Assembly (NCBI RefSeq): GCF_023091225.1 | Contig: NZ_JAHWXM010000002.1 | Coordinates: 372,001 to 436,000, forward strand | DNA length: 64,000 nt | Direction of reading: 5' to 3' | Source of the DNA: Microbacterium galbinum | Lineage (GTDB): Bacteria; Actinomycetota; Actinomycetes; Actinomycetales; Microbacteriaceae | Shown here: positions 35,078 to 43,243 of the stretch, in pieces | How positions within the stretch are numbered: position 1 is the first letter of the stretch | How the letters are laid out: every line of letters starts with the position of its first letter | Notes under the pieces: generated by a model | What the model was told of the DNA's origin: nothing | Database searches by the model: none | Seen by the model: only the letters and a program-made list of their open reading frames with translations | Position numbers and translations under genes: made by a program

Positions 35078-36619
35078 TCAGCGGCGGCGGAGGCTCGGCG
35101 GGGCGTCGATGCCGAGGGTCTGCCCCCGGAAGAACGCGGGGCGCTTGACGGCGTTCCAGATCATCACCGCGATGCCGACGACGATGATGATCATGCCGAG
35201 GATGAACACGATCCCGACGCCGCCGACCTGGGCGCCGGAGCCGTAGGCAGGGTCCATGGAGTCGATCAGCGTCGTGACGAACAGCACGGCGAGGATCGCC
35301 CCGCCGACGAGCGGGAACAGGAACGTGAAGAACACGTTGCGCACCGAGTCGAACCACTGCTTGCGGAAGTACCAGACGCAGGCGAACGCGGTGATGCCGT
35401 AGTAGAAGCAGATCATCATGCCGAGCGTGAGGATGGTGTCCCACAGCGTGTTCTCGCTGACTACGCGCATGACGGCGTAGAACGCCGAGGCCACGATCGC
35501 CGACACGATGGTGGCGTACCCGGGGGTGAAGAAGCGGGGGCTGACCTTCGCGAACGACTTCGGCAGGGCGCCGTAGTGCCCCATCGCGAGCAGCGTGCGG
35601 GCGGGGCCGACGAACGTCGACTGCAGCGACGACGCCGAGCTCGTGAGAACGGCGAGCGAGACCAGGAACGCGAGCGGTCCGAGGATCGGCCCGGAGAGGT
35701 GGAAGAACACGTTCTCCTGGATCTCCTCGTTGCCGAGCCCGAGTTCGCCCGTTCCGACGCCGGCGAACATGATCATGGCGACCGCGAGCAGCAGGTACAG
35801 CGTCACGATCGTGACGACGGTGACGGTGGCCGCGCGACCCGGGGTCTTCTCGGGGTCCTTGGTCTCTTCGTTCATCGTGAGGGTGACATCCCACCCCCAG
35901 AAGATGAAGATCGAGAGCGAGAGCCCGGCGGCGACCGCGCTGAAGGACGAGATCGCGAACGGGTTGAACCAGTTCAGGTCGAAGGGCTGGTAGTCGAAGC
36001 CGTTGCCGCTGACCGCCTGCACGATCGCCGCACCGGCGAAGAAGACCAGCACGAGCAGCTGGAAGCCCACGAGCCAGTACTGCAGCTTCTGCGTGGTCTG
36101 CATGTCGCGGTACGACACGAGGGTCGCGCCGAGCATGAAGAGCAGACAGACGCCGATGTTGATCCAGGTGACGCTCGCGAGGTCGGCGATGGCCGGGTTG
36201 TTCGTGATCTGGGAGATCAACAGGAAGAGGAAGTCGACCGCGATGCCGGCGAGGTTGGAGAGGACGAGGATCGTCGCGACGACGAGGCCCCATCCCGCCA
36301 TCCACCCGATCCACGGCCCGAACGCGCGAGTGGCCCAGGTGAACGACGTGCCCGAGTCGGGCATCCGGTTGTTGAGCTCGCGGTAGCCGAAGGCCACGAG
36401 GAGCATCGGAATGAAGCCGACGAGGATGATCGCGGGGATCTGCGCGCCGACGGTGGATGCCGTGGGGCCGACCGCGGCGGTGAAAGTGTACGCCGGGGCG
36501 ATGCACGAGATGCCGATGACGACGGCTCCGATGAGGCCGATGGTGCCGGCGCTCAGGCCCTTGCTCGACAGGCCGGTGGTCACTGCTTCGGGCTCCGTCG
36601 CCCGATTCGTGCTGCTCAT
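35078..36619 (-). CDS. APC-family amino-acid/polyamine permease
   Basis: A 513-residue permease with about 12 membrane segments. The opening GLSAGTIGLIGAVVIGISCIAPAYTFTAAVG is the helix-1 region typical of APC transporters. The context between gabD and putrescine oxidase suggests import of GABA or putrescine. Its start overlaps the Usp stop (TGATG), so translation is coupled. Substrate is an inference from the neighbours only. Confidence 0.88.
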   Translation of the reverse strand: MSSTNRATEPEAVTTGLSSKGLSAGTIGLIGAVVIGISCIAPAYTFTAAVGPTASTVGAQIPAIILVGFIPMLLVAFGYRELNNRMPDSGTSFTWATRAFGPWIGWMAGWGLVVATILVLSNLAGIAVDFLFLLISQITNNPAIADLASVTWINIGVCLLFMLGATLVSYRDMQTTQKLQYWLVGFQLLVLVFFAGAAIVQAVSGNGFDYQPFDLNWFNPFAISSFSAVAAGLSLSIFIFWGWDVTLTMNEETKDPEKTPGRAATVTVVTIVTLYLLLAVAMIMFAGVGTGELGLGNEEIQENVFFHLSGPILGPLAFLVSLAVLTSSASSLQSTFVGPARTLLAMGHYGALPKSFAKVSPRFFTPGYATIVSAIVASAFYAVMRVVSENTLWDTILTLGMMICFYYGITAFACVWYFRKQWFDSVRNVFFTFLFPLVGGAILAVLFVTTLIDSMDPAYGSGAQVGGVGIVFILGMIIIVVGIAVMIWNAVKRPAFFRGQTLGIDAPPSLRRR

Positions 36620-37503
36620 CAGCGGTCTCCTGCTTCCCCGCGCGTGCGCGGGACGACGATCATGGGAACGGGCAGCTCGTGCAGCATCTTCGCCGCCGTG
36701 CTGCCCAGGAACAGGCGTCGCGGCTGTGCGAGCCTGCTGGAGCCGACGAGAACGACCTCGCCGGGGAGCCAGGAGAGATTCGAGACGGCGTCCTCGACGC
36801 TGTCTCCGGGGGCCTCTTCCACCACGGCACCGAGGGTGTCGGGAAGACGGTCCTTCGCCCGGGCGAGCACCTCGTGGGCGTGCTCCTCGCCGACGACGCG
36901 GATCGCGCCGGTGTCGAGTCCCGGGGGAACGTCGAAGGGTACGAGCGAGACGAGTCGCAGGTCGACGCCTCCGTCGGCCGCGAGCGCCGCCGCCTCGTCG
37001 AGCAGCACCTCGGCTCCCGGTCGGGTTCCGACGGCGGCCGTGACCCGCGGCACGACGTGGTCGTCCTGCGTCGCCGTGCCCGCGGGTGCCAGCGCGACCG
37101 GGATGGTCGAGGAGTGCAGCAGCTCCGAGGCGACCGAGCCGAGGCGGTGCCGGCCGAAGAGGCTGCCGGCGGCCGCGCCCACGACGATCAGGCGGGCATC
37201 GAACTCCTCGCCGGCGGCGATGAGGCCCTCGGCGAAGGATTCGGCGATCCGCACGTGACCGCGGCTGTGCACCTCGTGTGGAAGGCGCAGGATCGCGTCC
37301 TCCAGCCAGCGCTTCGCCTGGGCGCGGATGTGGTCCTCATAGGCCCGCTCGGGCGGGACGACCGGGCTGCGCGTCCCCTCGGCTGGGAGCACGATCACCA
37401 GGTGGAGCGTCGCATCAAGGCTGCGCGCGAGACGCGCGCCGAGGGCCGCGGCATCCGCCCCGGCATCCGTCGCCGTGTACCCGACGACGATCGCGGAGGT
37501 CAT
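36619..37503 (-). CDS. Tandem-domain universal stress protein
   Basis: A 294-residue protein with two UspA domains, about 1-145 and 150-294. Each ends in a nucleotide-binding motif: VVGAAAGSLFGRHRLGSVASELL in the first and VGSSRLAQPRRLFLGSTAAKML in the second, matching the G-2x-G-9x-G-(S/T) pattern only in part. It overlaps both neighbours, putrescine oxidase (4 nt) and the permease (1 nt), so it belongs to the putrescine operon. A small Usp beside transporters often modulates their activity; the actual role here is unknown. Confidence 0.87.
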   Translation of the reverse strand: MTSAIVVGYTATDAGADAAALGARLARSLDATLHLVIVLPAEGTRSPVVPPERAYEDHIRAQAKRWLEDAILRLPHEVHSRGHVRIAESFAEGLIAAGEEFDARLIVVGAAAGSLFGRHRLGSVASELLHSSTIPVALAPAGTATQDDHVVPRVTAAVGTRPGAEVLLDEAAALAADGGVDLRLVSLVPFDVPPGLDTGAIRVVGEEHAHEVLARAKDRLPDTLGAVVEEAPGDSVEDAVSNLSWLPGEVVLVGSSRLAQPRRLFLGSTAAKMLHELPVPMIVVPRTRGEAGDR

Positions 37504-38879
37504 GCGCCGCTCGCTGCCGTGCCGGCACGACCCGCGTCGATGATGTTCTCGGCGGCGAGGTGACCCATGCGGATCGCGCCGTCGACGTGCTGATACCCCG
37601 CGCCGGCCATGTCGCTGCAGGCGAAGTGGATCGGGCCGACCGCAGCGCGCAGGTCGGCGCCGTAGCGGTGCAGACCACCCATGTCGAAGCTCGCGGCGTA
37701 GGCGCCGCGCGTCCACTCCTCGGTGCCCCAGTCGCTCTCGTAGTAGACGACGGGGTTCTTGGCCTCGGGGCCGTAGTAGTGCGAGAGCGACTCGAGGATG
37801 CGCTCCTTGCGCTCCTCGGCCGACAGCTCGAACAGGTCGTCGGCGTTCTGGTCGGAGACGAAGCCGACGAGGGTGCCGCGTTCATCGCCGTGGTTGGTGT
37901 TGTCGTAGGCCTCGTGCGACAGCTCGTACGGGCTGAACGCGGTACCGCTGAGTCCCTGCTCGCGCCAGAACGGCCGGTCGTAGACGGCGTGCACCTTGAT
38001 GACGAAGCCCATCGACAGGTGCTGGTGCAGCTGATGCTGACGGCGCGGAAGCGGCGGCACGAACGAGATGCGGCTGTAGAGCACGGGCGCGTGCGCGAGG
38101 ATCGCGAAACGCGCGCGGACGGTGAGGTCGTCGGTCGTGGCGGTCACCCCGGTCGCGCCCCATTCGAGCGAACGCACGGGCTGGTTCAGCAGGACGTCGT
38201 CGCCGAGCCGCTCGGCGAGCAGGATCGGCACCCGCTGCAGACCGCCCACGACGCGCTTGTCGAGGATGAAGTCGGCGTCGACGAGGTGGGAGTAGGAACC
38301 CGCGGATGCCGCCATCAGCAGCGACTGCAGCAGCGAGAACGCGTGGGTGGGCTTGGTGAGCATCGCGGAGCCGGTGGCGAAGGCCAGGTTGCGCACGGCC
38401 TCGTCGTCGTCGGTCTGCTGGCGGAGCCACGCATCCCAGGTGACGGCGTCCCACTCGGCGGCCTTCGGGTGCGCCCAGGGACGGTCGGGGTCGATCTCGG
38501 CGACCATCGCATCGAGGCGCTCGGTGATCTCGGCGATCGCCTTCTCGGTGGCGGCGGAGACGGGGAACATCTCGCCCGTGAACCGCGAGGTCTTGCCATC
38601 GGGCCCGACGTAGACGCTGTCGCCCTCGCGGTAGCGGCTGTAGGTCTCGAGGCCGAGCTCATCGATCGTGTCGATGAGAGCCTGCTGGTCGGGTGAGACC
38701 CACTGGCCGCCGATCTCGAGCATGGCGCCGTCGATGACATCGGTCCACAGACGGCCGCCGACGCGGTCGCGCGCCTCGAGGACGGCGACCGACAGTCCCG
38801 CCTTGCGCAGGTCGTTCGCCGCCGTGAGGCCGGCGGCGCCGGCGCCGATGATGAGGACGTCTCGCGTGATCTCAGCCAT
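37500..38879 (-). CDS. puo: Flavin monoamine oxidase, probable putrescine oxidase
   Basis: A 459-residue flavoprotein. The FAD-binding Rossmann motif is VLIIGAGAAGLTAANDL (8-24), followed by ARDRVGGRLWTD (about 36-47), the amine oxidase flavin motif. The C-terminal GAGYQHVDGAIRMGHLAAENI completes the FAD site. Length and sequence fit putrescine oxidase of Micrococcus/Rhodococcus, which oxidises putrescine to 4-aminobutanal, ammonia and H2O2. Neighbouring gabT and two ALDH genes support this. It starts the oxidase-Usp-permease overlapping unit and follows gabT after a hairpin-containing gap. Confidence 0.9.
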   Translation of the reverse strand: MAEITRDVLIIGAGAAGLTAANDLRKAGLSVAVLEARDRVGGRLWTDVIDGAMLEIGGQWVSPDQQALIDTIDELGLETYSRYREGDSVYVGPDGKTSRFTGEMFPVSAATEKAIAEITERLDAMVAEIDPDRPWAHPKAAEWDAVTWDAWLRQQTDDDEAVRNLAFATGSAMLTKPTHAFSLLQSLLMAASAGSYSHLVDADFILDKRVVGGLQRVPILLAERLGDDVLLNQPVRSLEWGATGVTATTDDLTVRARFAILAHAPVLYSRISFVPPLPRRQHQLHQHLSMGFVIKVHAVYDRPFWREQGLSGTAFSPYELSHEAYDNTNHGDERGTLVGFVSDQNADDLFELSAEERKERILESLSHYYGPEAKNPVVYYESDWGTEEWTRGAYAASFDMGGLHRYGADLRAAVGPIHFACSDMAGAGYQHVDGAIRMGHLAAENIIDAGRAGTAASGA

Positions 38880-38894
38880 TGCAACTCCTTCGTC

Positions 38895-38932
38895 GGATGA
38901 AACTGTCGGGTGAATCTGTCGGGGTGGATCTG
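38895..38932. promoter_or_regulatory. Tandem short repeats upstream of putrescine oxidase
   Basis: Three imperfect copies of an (a/t)CTGTCGGG-type unit, spaced about 13-14 bp, lie 16-53 bp before the puo start. They may be an operator for the local regulator, but no such link is shown. Confidence 0.4.
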
Positions 38933-38944
38933 TGGTGAAGAGTG

Positions 38945-38985
38945 CCGGCCGCGACCCCCAATCCCCCGATCAGGGTCGCGGCCGG
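38945..38985. terminator. Hairpin downstream of gabT
   Basis: A perfect 13-bp stem (38945-38957 with 38973-38985) with a 15-nt loop lies between the gabT stop and puo. It may terminate gabT, giving puo its own promoter. Confidence 0.7.
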
Positions 38986-39018
38986 ACGTTTTCCGGGTGG
39001 CGCGAACGCGCCCGTCGG

Positions 39019-40380
39019 TTACGCCGCGGCGAGCGCCGCCGCCACGATGTCGAGGCCCTCGTTCAGCAGCTCGTCGCCGATCGAGAGCGGCGGGAGGAAA
39101 CGGATGACGTTGCCGTAGGTGCCGCACGTGAGCACGATCACGCCCTGCGCGATGGCGGCCTTCGCGACGGCGGCCGTGAGCGCGGCATCCGGCGCCTTCG
39201 TCTCGGGGTCGACGAACTCGGCGGCGATCATCGCGCCGTGTCCGCGCACGTCGCCGATACGGGCGTCGCTCTTCTGGATGTCGAGCAGACGAGCGGTGAG
39301 GATCTCGCCGATCTCGCGTGCGCGCTCGATCACTCCATCGTTCTCGAACACGTCGATCGAGGCGAGAGCCGCGGCGCAGGCGATCGGGTTGCCGCCGTAG
39401 GTGCCGCCGAGTCCACCGGCGTGCGAGGCGTCCATGATCTCGGCGCGGCCGGTGACGGCGGCGAGCGGCAGACCGCCGGCGATGCCCTTGGCGGTCGTGA
39501 TCAGGTCGGGCTCGATGCCGAAGATCTCGCTCGCGAACATGTGCCCCGTGCGGGCGAAACCGGTCTGCACCTCGTCGGCGATGAAGACGACGCCGTTCGC
39601 GCGGCACCACTCGGCGATCGCGGGGAGGAAGCCCTCGGCGGGCACGATGAAACCGCCCTCGCCCTGGATGGGCTCGATGATGACGGCGGCGAGGTTGTCG
39701 GCGCCGATCTGCTTCTCGAGCTGCAGGATGACGCGGGCCGCGGCCTCTCCGCCCTCGAGACCGTCGCGGAACGGGTACGACATCGGTGCCCGGTAGACCT
39801 CGGGCGCGAAGGGACCGAAGCCGCTCTTGTACGGCATCGACTTGGCGGTGAGCGCCATCGTGAGGTTGGTGCGGCCGTGGTAGCCGTGGTCGAAGGCGAC
39901 GACGGCCTGACGACCCGTGTACTTGCGCGCGATCTTGATCGCGTTCTCGACCGCCTCGGCTCCCGAGTTGAACAGGGCGCTCTTCTTGGCGAAGTCGCCG
40001 GGCGTGATGCGGTTGAGCGCCTCGGCGACGCCGACGTACGACTCGTAGGGCGAGATCATGAAGCAGGTGTGCGTGAACTGCGCGGCCTGCGCGGCGACGG
40101 CGGCGGCGACCTTCGGGTGCGCGTTGCCGACCGAGGTCACGGCGATGCCGGAACCGAGGTCGATGAGCGAGTTGCCGTCGGCGTCGACGACCACGCCGCC
40201 ACCCGCGGCGACCGCCGCGACGGGAACCGTGTGACCGACACCCGCGGCCACGGCATCCGCCTTGCGGGCCAGCAGCTCGGCCGAGCGCGGGCCGGGCAGG
40301 TCGGTGACCAGGCGACGCTCCTGGGGGAGCTCGGGTCCTCCGAGGGGGACGACGGGGGATGCGGTGTCGAGGAGTGCCAT
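39019..40380 (-). CDS. gabT: 4-aminobutyrate aminotransferase
   Basis: A 453-residue class III aminotransferase. The PLP lysine lies in LITTAKGIAGGLPLAAV (about residue 290), with the aspartate in FIADEVQTGFARTG (about 260-273) and the GSGIAVTSVGNAHP substrate region near residue 75. It transfers the amino group of GABA to 2-oxoglutarate, giving succinate semialdehyde. The ATG at 40380 gives the family start; the longer frame enters the regulatory gap. It is divergent from a PucR-type regulator, the usual arrangement for actinobacterial GABA genes. Confidence 0.94.
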   Translation of the reverse strand: MALLDTASPVVPLGGPELPQERRLVTDLPGPRSAELLARKADAVAAGVGHTVPVAAVAAGGGVVVDADGNSLIDLGSGIAVTSVGNAHPKVAAAVAAQAAQFTHTCFMISPYESYVGVAEALNRITPGDFAKKSALFNSGAEAVENAIKIARKYTGRQAVVAFDHGYHGRTNLTMALTAKSMPYKSGFGPFAPEVYRAPMSYPFRDGLEGGEAAARVILQLEKQIGADNLAAVIIEPIQGEGGFIVPAEGFLPAIAEWCRANGVVFIADEVQTGFARTGHMFASEIFGIEPDLITTAKGIAGGLPLAAVTGRAEIMDASHAGGLGGTYGGNPIACAAALASIDVFENDGVIERAREIGEILTARLLDIQKSDARIGDVRGHGAMIAAEFVDPETKAPDAALTAAVAKAAIAQGVIVLTCGTYGNVIRFLPPLSIGDELLNEGLDIVAAALAAA

Positions 40381-40474
40381 GTCGCGAGCGTACGACCGGG
40401 CACCGACATCGCGCATTCGCCCGGTTGTACAATCGATGACGAGACTTCGCCGGGACGTACAAGAGAGGCGCCGC
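40381..40474. promoter_or_regulatory. gabT/pucR divergent control region
   Basis: A 94-nt gap holding the palindrome TTGTACAA (40425-40432) within CGCCCGGTTGTACAA, and a similar CGCCGGGACGTACAA about 30 bp further on. A third GCGTACGACCGGG lies near the gabT start. These CCGG-n-TACA units look like a repeated operator for the adjacent PucR regulator. Confidence 0.5.
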
Positions 40475-41995
40475 ATGGCCGATCAGCCCACTCTGCAGGC
40501 CCTCCTCCGGCGACGTGATCTCGACCTCCGTCTGGTGTCGCAACCGGCCGCGCTCCCGGTCGCCGCCCTCGAGAGGCCGTTGCGCTGGGTGCACAGTTCG
40601 GACCTCGCCGACCCCACCCCGTTCCTCTCCGACGACCTCGCGCTCCTCACCACCGGCACGCAGTTCGACGCGGCATCCGAAAGAGACGCGGCATCCGACA
40701 TCGGCGCGTACGTCGCCCGACTCGCCGACCGCGGCGTGCTCGGACTCGGGTTCGGCACGGAGGTGCACCGCTCCGGCATCCCCGATGCCCTGGTCGACGC
40801 CTGCGCCCTGCACGGCATCCCGCTCTTCGAGGTGCCCTATCGCACCCCGTTCATCGCCATCGCCCGCGCCCATTCCGAAGCCATCGCCGCGCAGGCCTAC
40901 GCGCGACGCTCCTGGGCGCTCGACGCGCAGCGCGGGCTCGCACTGGCCGCCCTCCGCCCCCGAGGACTCGATGCGATCATCACCGAGCTCAGCCGTCGGC
41001 TGGGCGTGTGGGCCGGGATGTTCGACGCGGCGGGCGCGTTGCTGCATTCCCCCGCGCGCGATGCGGCCGACCGCGAGCTGCTCGACGCCCTGGGCGAGCG
41101 CGTCGCTGAGGTGCTCGCCCGCGGGCTCGAGGCCGGGCAGTCGCTCACGATCGACGGGCGCACCTTCCTGCTCTCGACCGTCGGCCGCGGCGGGCACCTG
41201 CGTGGAGTGATCGCCCTCGAGATCGACACCCTCGACGCCGAGGCACGTGCCGTCGTCACCTCGGTGATCGCGATGTCGGGGCTGGCGCTCGAGCAGAGCG
41301 AGCAATTGGCGCGCAGCCGGCGACGCCTGCACTCCCAGTTGCTGCGCTCCCTGCTCACCGATGACCCGTCGATCGCGCGGCGCGTGCTCGGGGCGCTTCC
41401 CGTCGCGCCGATCGTCGTCGCCGTCTCCGGCGATGCCCCCGCCACCGCCCTCGTGGACTGGTGGGAGCGTCAGCGCACCGAGCACGGGGTGGCGTCGTTC
41501 CTGGCCGAGTCGGACGACGGTGTGACGATGTGCGTCGCGGCCGACGACGACGCGCTCCTCGACGAGCTGGCGGCGCGTTTCGGCATCCGTATCGGCGTCT
41601 CCGAACCCGACTCCTACGCCGCGTTTTCCCGCTCGCACGCCCAGGCCCTCACCGCTCTGCGCCAGCGGAGCACGCCGGGCGCCGCCCGATTCGCGGATGC
41701 CGCCGGCTCGAGCATCCTGTCGGCGCTGGCCACCGACGAGGCACGCCTGGTCGCCGAGTCGCGCCTCGCACCGCTGCGCGCCCACGATGCCGGTACCGGG
41801 TCGGGGCTGGAGCAGTCTCTGCGGGTGTGGCTCGAGAACGATGCACGCGCCGAACAGGCCGCGACCGCCCTGGGGGTGCACCGCCACACCCTCCGCTCGC
41901 GCATCGCTCAGGCGGGCACGCTGCTCGACATCGACCTGTCGTCGTTCCCGGCGCGCGCCGAGTTGTGGGCCCTGCTGGAGACGGCGCGCGACTGA
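40475..41995 (+). CDS. PucR-family transcriptional regulator of putrescine/GABA genes
   Basis: A 506-residue regulator. An N-terminal PucR ligand domain (about 1-130) is followed by a central region (about 140-280) and a C-terminal helix-turn-helix of the PucR_2 type (QAATALGVHRHTLRSRIAQAGTLL, about 470-493). PucR proteins control purine or GABA/polyamine catabolism. Its divergent location from gabT indicates activation of that cluster, as for GabR of Corynebacterium. The ATG at 40475 gives MADQPTLQALL. Confidence 0.88.
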   Translation: MADQPTLQALLRRRDLDLRLVSQPAALPVAALERPLRWVHSSDLADPTPFLSDDLALLTTGTQFDAASERDAASDIGAYVARLADRGVLGLGFGTEVHRSGIPDALVDACALHGIPLFEVPYRTPFIAIARAHSEAIAAQAYARRSWALDAQRGLALAALRPRGLDAIITELSRRLGVWAGMFDAAGALLHSPARDAADRELLDALGERVAEVLARGLEAGQSLTIDGRTFLLSTVGRGGHLRGVIALEIDTLDAEARAVVTSVIAMSGLALEQSEQLARSRRRLHSQLLRSLLTDDPSIARRVLGALPVAPIVVAVSGDAPATALVDWWERQRTEHGVASFLAESDDGVTMCVAADDDALLDELAARFGIRIGVSEPDSYAAFSRSHAQALTALRQRSTPGAARFADAAGSSILSALATDEARLVAESRLAPLRAHDAGTGSGLEQSLRVWLENDARAEQAATALGVHRHTLRSRIAQAGTLLDIDLSSFPARAELWALLETARD

Positions 41996-42051
41996 GGCGC
42001 GGAGAGCGCGTTCCCGTCGCAGCGCGAACGCGGGGTCGACCCGCGAACGCG

Positions 42052-43176
42052 CTACACGGGCGGCGCCGCCCGGAGCGGCCAGGCGGGCCACCAGCCGTCG
42101 TCGAGATCGCGCAGCACGGCGGCTTTCTGCTCGCGCACCTCTTCGGGCAGTTCCGGAGCCGCCCCCGAGCTGCTCGATCGCCCCTCTCCGCCGAGGGAGA
42201 CCAGCTGCGTGAGCTGCCAGGCGCGGCGTCCGACGGGGAACCGCTCACGGAGTCCGCCCGCAGCGATCGCACGAAGCGTCCTCTCGAGCTCATCCGCCGC
42301 GGATTCGGCGGTCTCGTCGCACGCATCGCACGTGCAGGAGGGGATGATCGCCCGGAAGAGCGCACCGGCCTCCACCTCGACGCACGGCCCGGTCTCCGTG
42401 AGCGCGATCGGAGCACCCGTGCGCGGTTCCAGCACGATGCGGCGGGCGCCCTCGGGCCCTCCCTCCTCGCGCACCTCGGTCTCGTACCCGCTGCGGAGGT
42501 GGTCGACGAGGGCATCGACGACGAGGCGAAGCGGTTCGAAGCGCTCCGGATGCGACTCCCGCGAGTACGCGTCCTCGGGCGGAGCGCCGCCCGCCCACCG
42601 GCTTCCGTACCGGATGATGCGCCCTTCGTCATCGGCGTACTCGCGCGCCGGAAGAGTCGGACGACGGTAGTCGACCGGCGGGACGATCAGCGCCGGCTCC
42701 GGCAGGTCCCGGGTGAGGGCCTGCATCTCCTGGTCGTCGAGATCGTCCTGCTCCCAGGAGGCGAGCATCTCCCGGAAGTCGTCGAGCCGCTCGGGGTGCG
42801 CGAGAATCCCCTGCACGAGACCCGCCACCGGGATCGAGCGCGTGTTCGTGCCGATCTCGAGCTCGGGAGTCGCTCGCCACCTGGCAGCGGGATGCAGGAC
42901 GGCGACCGCATTACCGAGGAACCGCGCCGCGGACTCCGCCAGTGCGGCCGAATCCGCGATGCTCGGATGCTCGGCGATGAACCTCCACAGCGCCGGGAAG
43001 TCCTCCGCCAGCTGCGTCGGAACGGCTCCTTCGCGTTCGACGAGGTCCGCGAAGGATTCGAAGCCCTCGATGAACCGCACCGGCCCCGGAGCGGCGGTCA
43101 GCGGACCGAAGCTCAGGATGGCGGAGGCGGCCCCCGGCGGCGGGCCGACGGGCCCGGGAAAGACGTCGCTGGTCAT
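42052..43176 (-). CDS. Hypothetical two-part protein, 374 aa
   Basis: I do not recognise a characterised family. The protein seems to have two soluble parts. The first (about 1-150) contains a proline-rich start and an acidic helical region. The second (about 165-374) begins YRRPTLPAREYADDEGRII and includes RYGSRWAGGAPPEDAYSRESHPERFEPL, and a CTCDACDE cysteine cluster around residue 275, which could hold a metal. The end is WWPAWPLRAAPPV. The second part recalls a small actinobacterial DUF family (perhaps DUF6226), which I cannot confirm. No signal peptide or membrane segment is visible. It is a single gene between convergent pucR and the RamB-like gene on the same strand. Confidence 0.7.
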   Translation of the reverse strand: MTSDVFPGPVGPPPGAASAILSFGPLTAAPGPVRFIEGFESFADLVEREGAVPTQLAEDFPALWRFIAEHPSIADSAALAESAARFLGNAVAVLHPAARWRATPELEIGTNTRSIPVAGLVQGILAHPERLDDFREMLASWEQDDLDDQEMQALTRDLPEPALIVPPVDYRRPTLPAREYADDEGRIIRYGSRWAGGAPPEDAYSRESHPERFEPLRLVVDALVDHLRSGYETEVREEGGPEGARRIVLEPRTGAPIALTETGPCVEVEAGALFRAIIPSCTCDACDETAESAADELERTLRAIAAGGLRERFPVGRRAWQLTQLVSLGGEGRSSSSGAAPELPEEVREQKAAVLRDLDDGWWPAWPLRAAPPV

Positions 43177-43243
43177 CGTGTCGCTCCTCTCCTCGCCCCC
43201 GGCGTCGTCATCGCGCCGAGTCCGATGAGCCTAACGAGCACCC

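Noticed and set aside
38315..42091. A 1,258-codon minus-strand open frame
   Set aside because: It shadows pucR, gabT and putrescine oxidase in other frames; no domain is visible in its translation.
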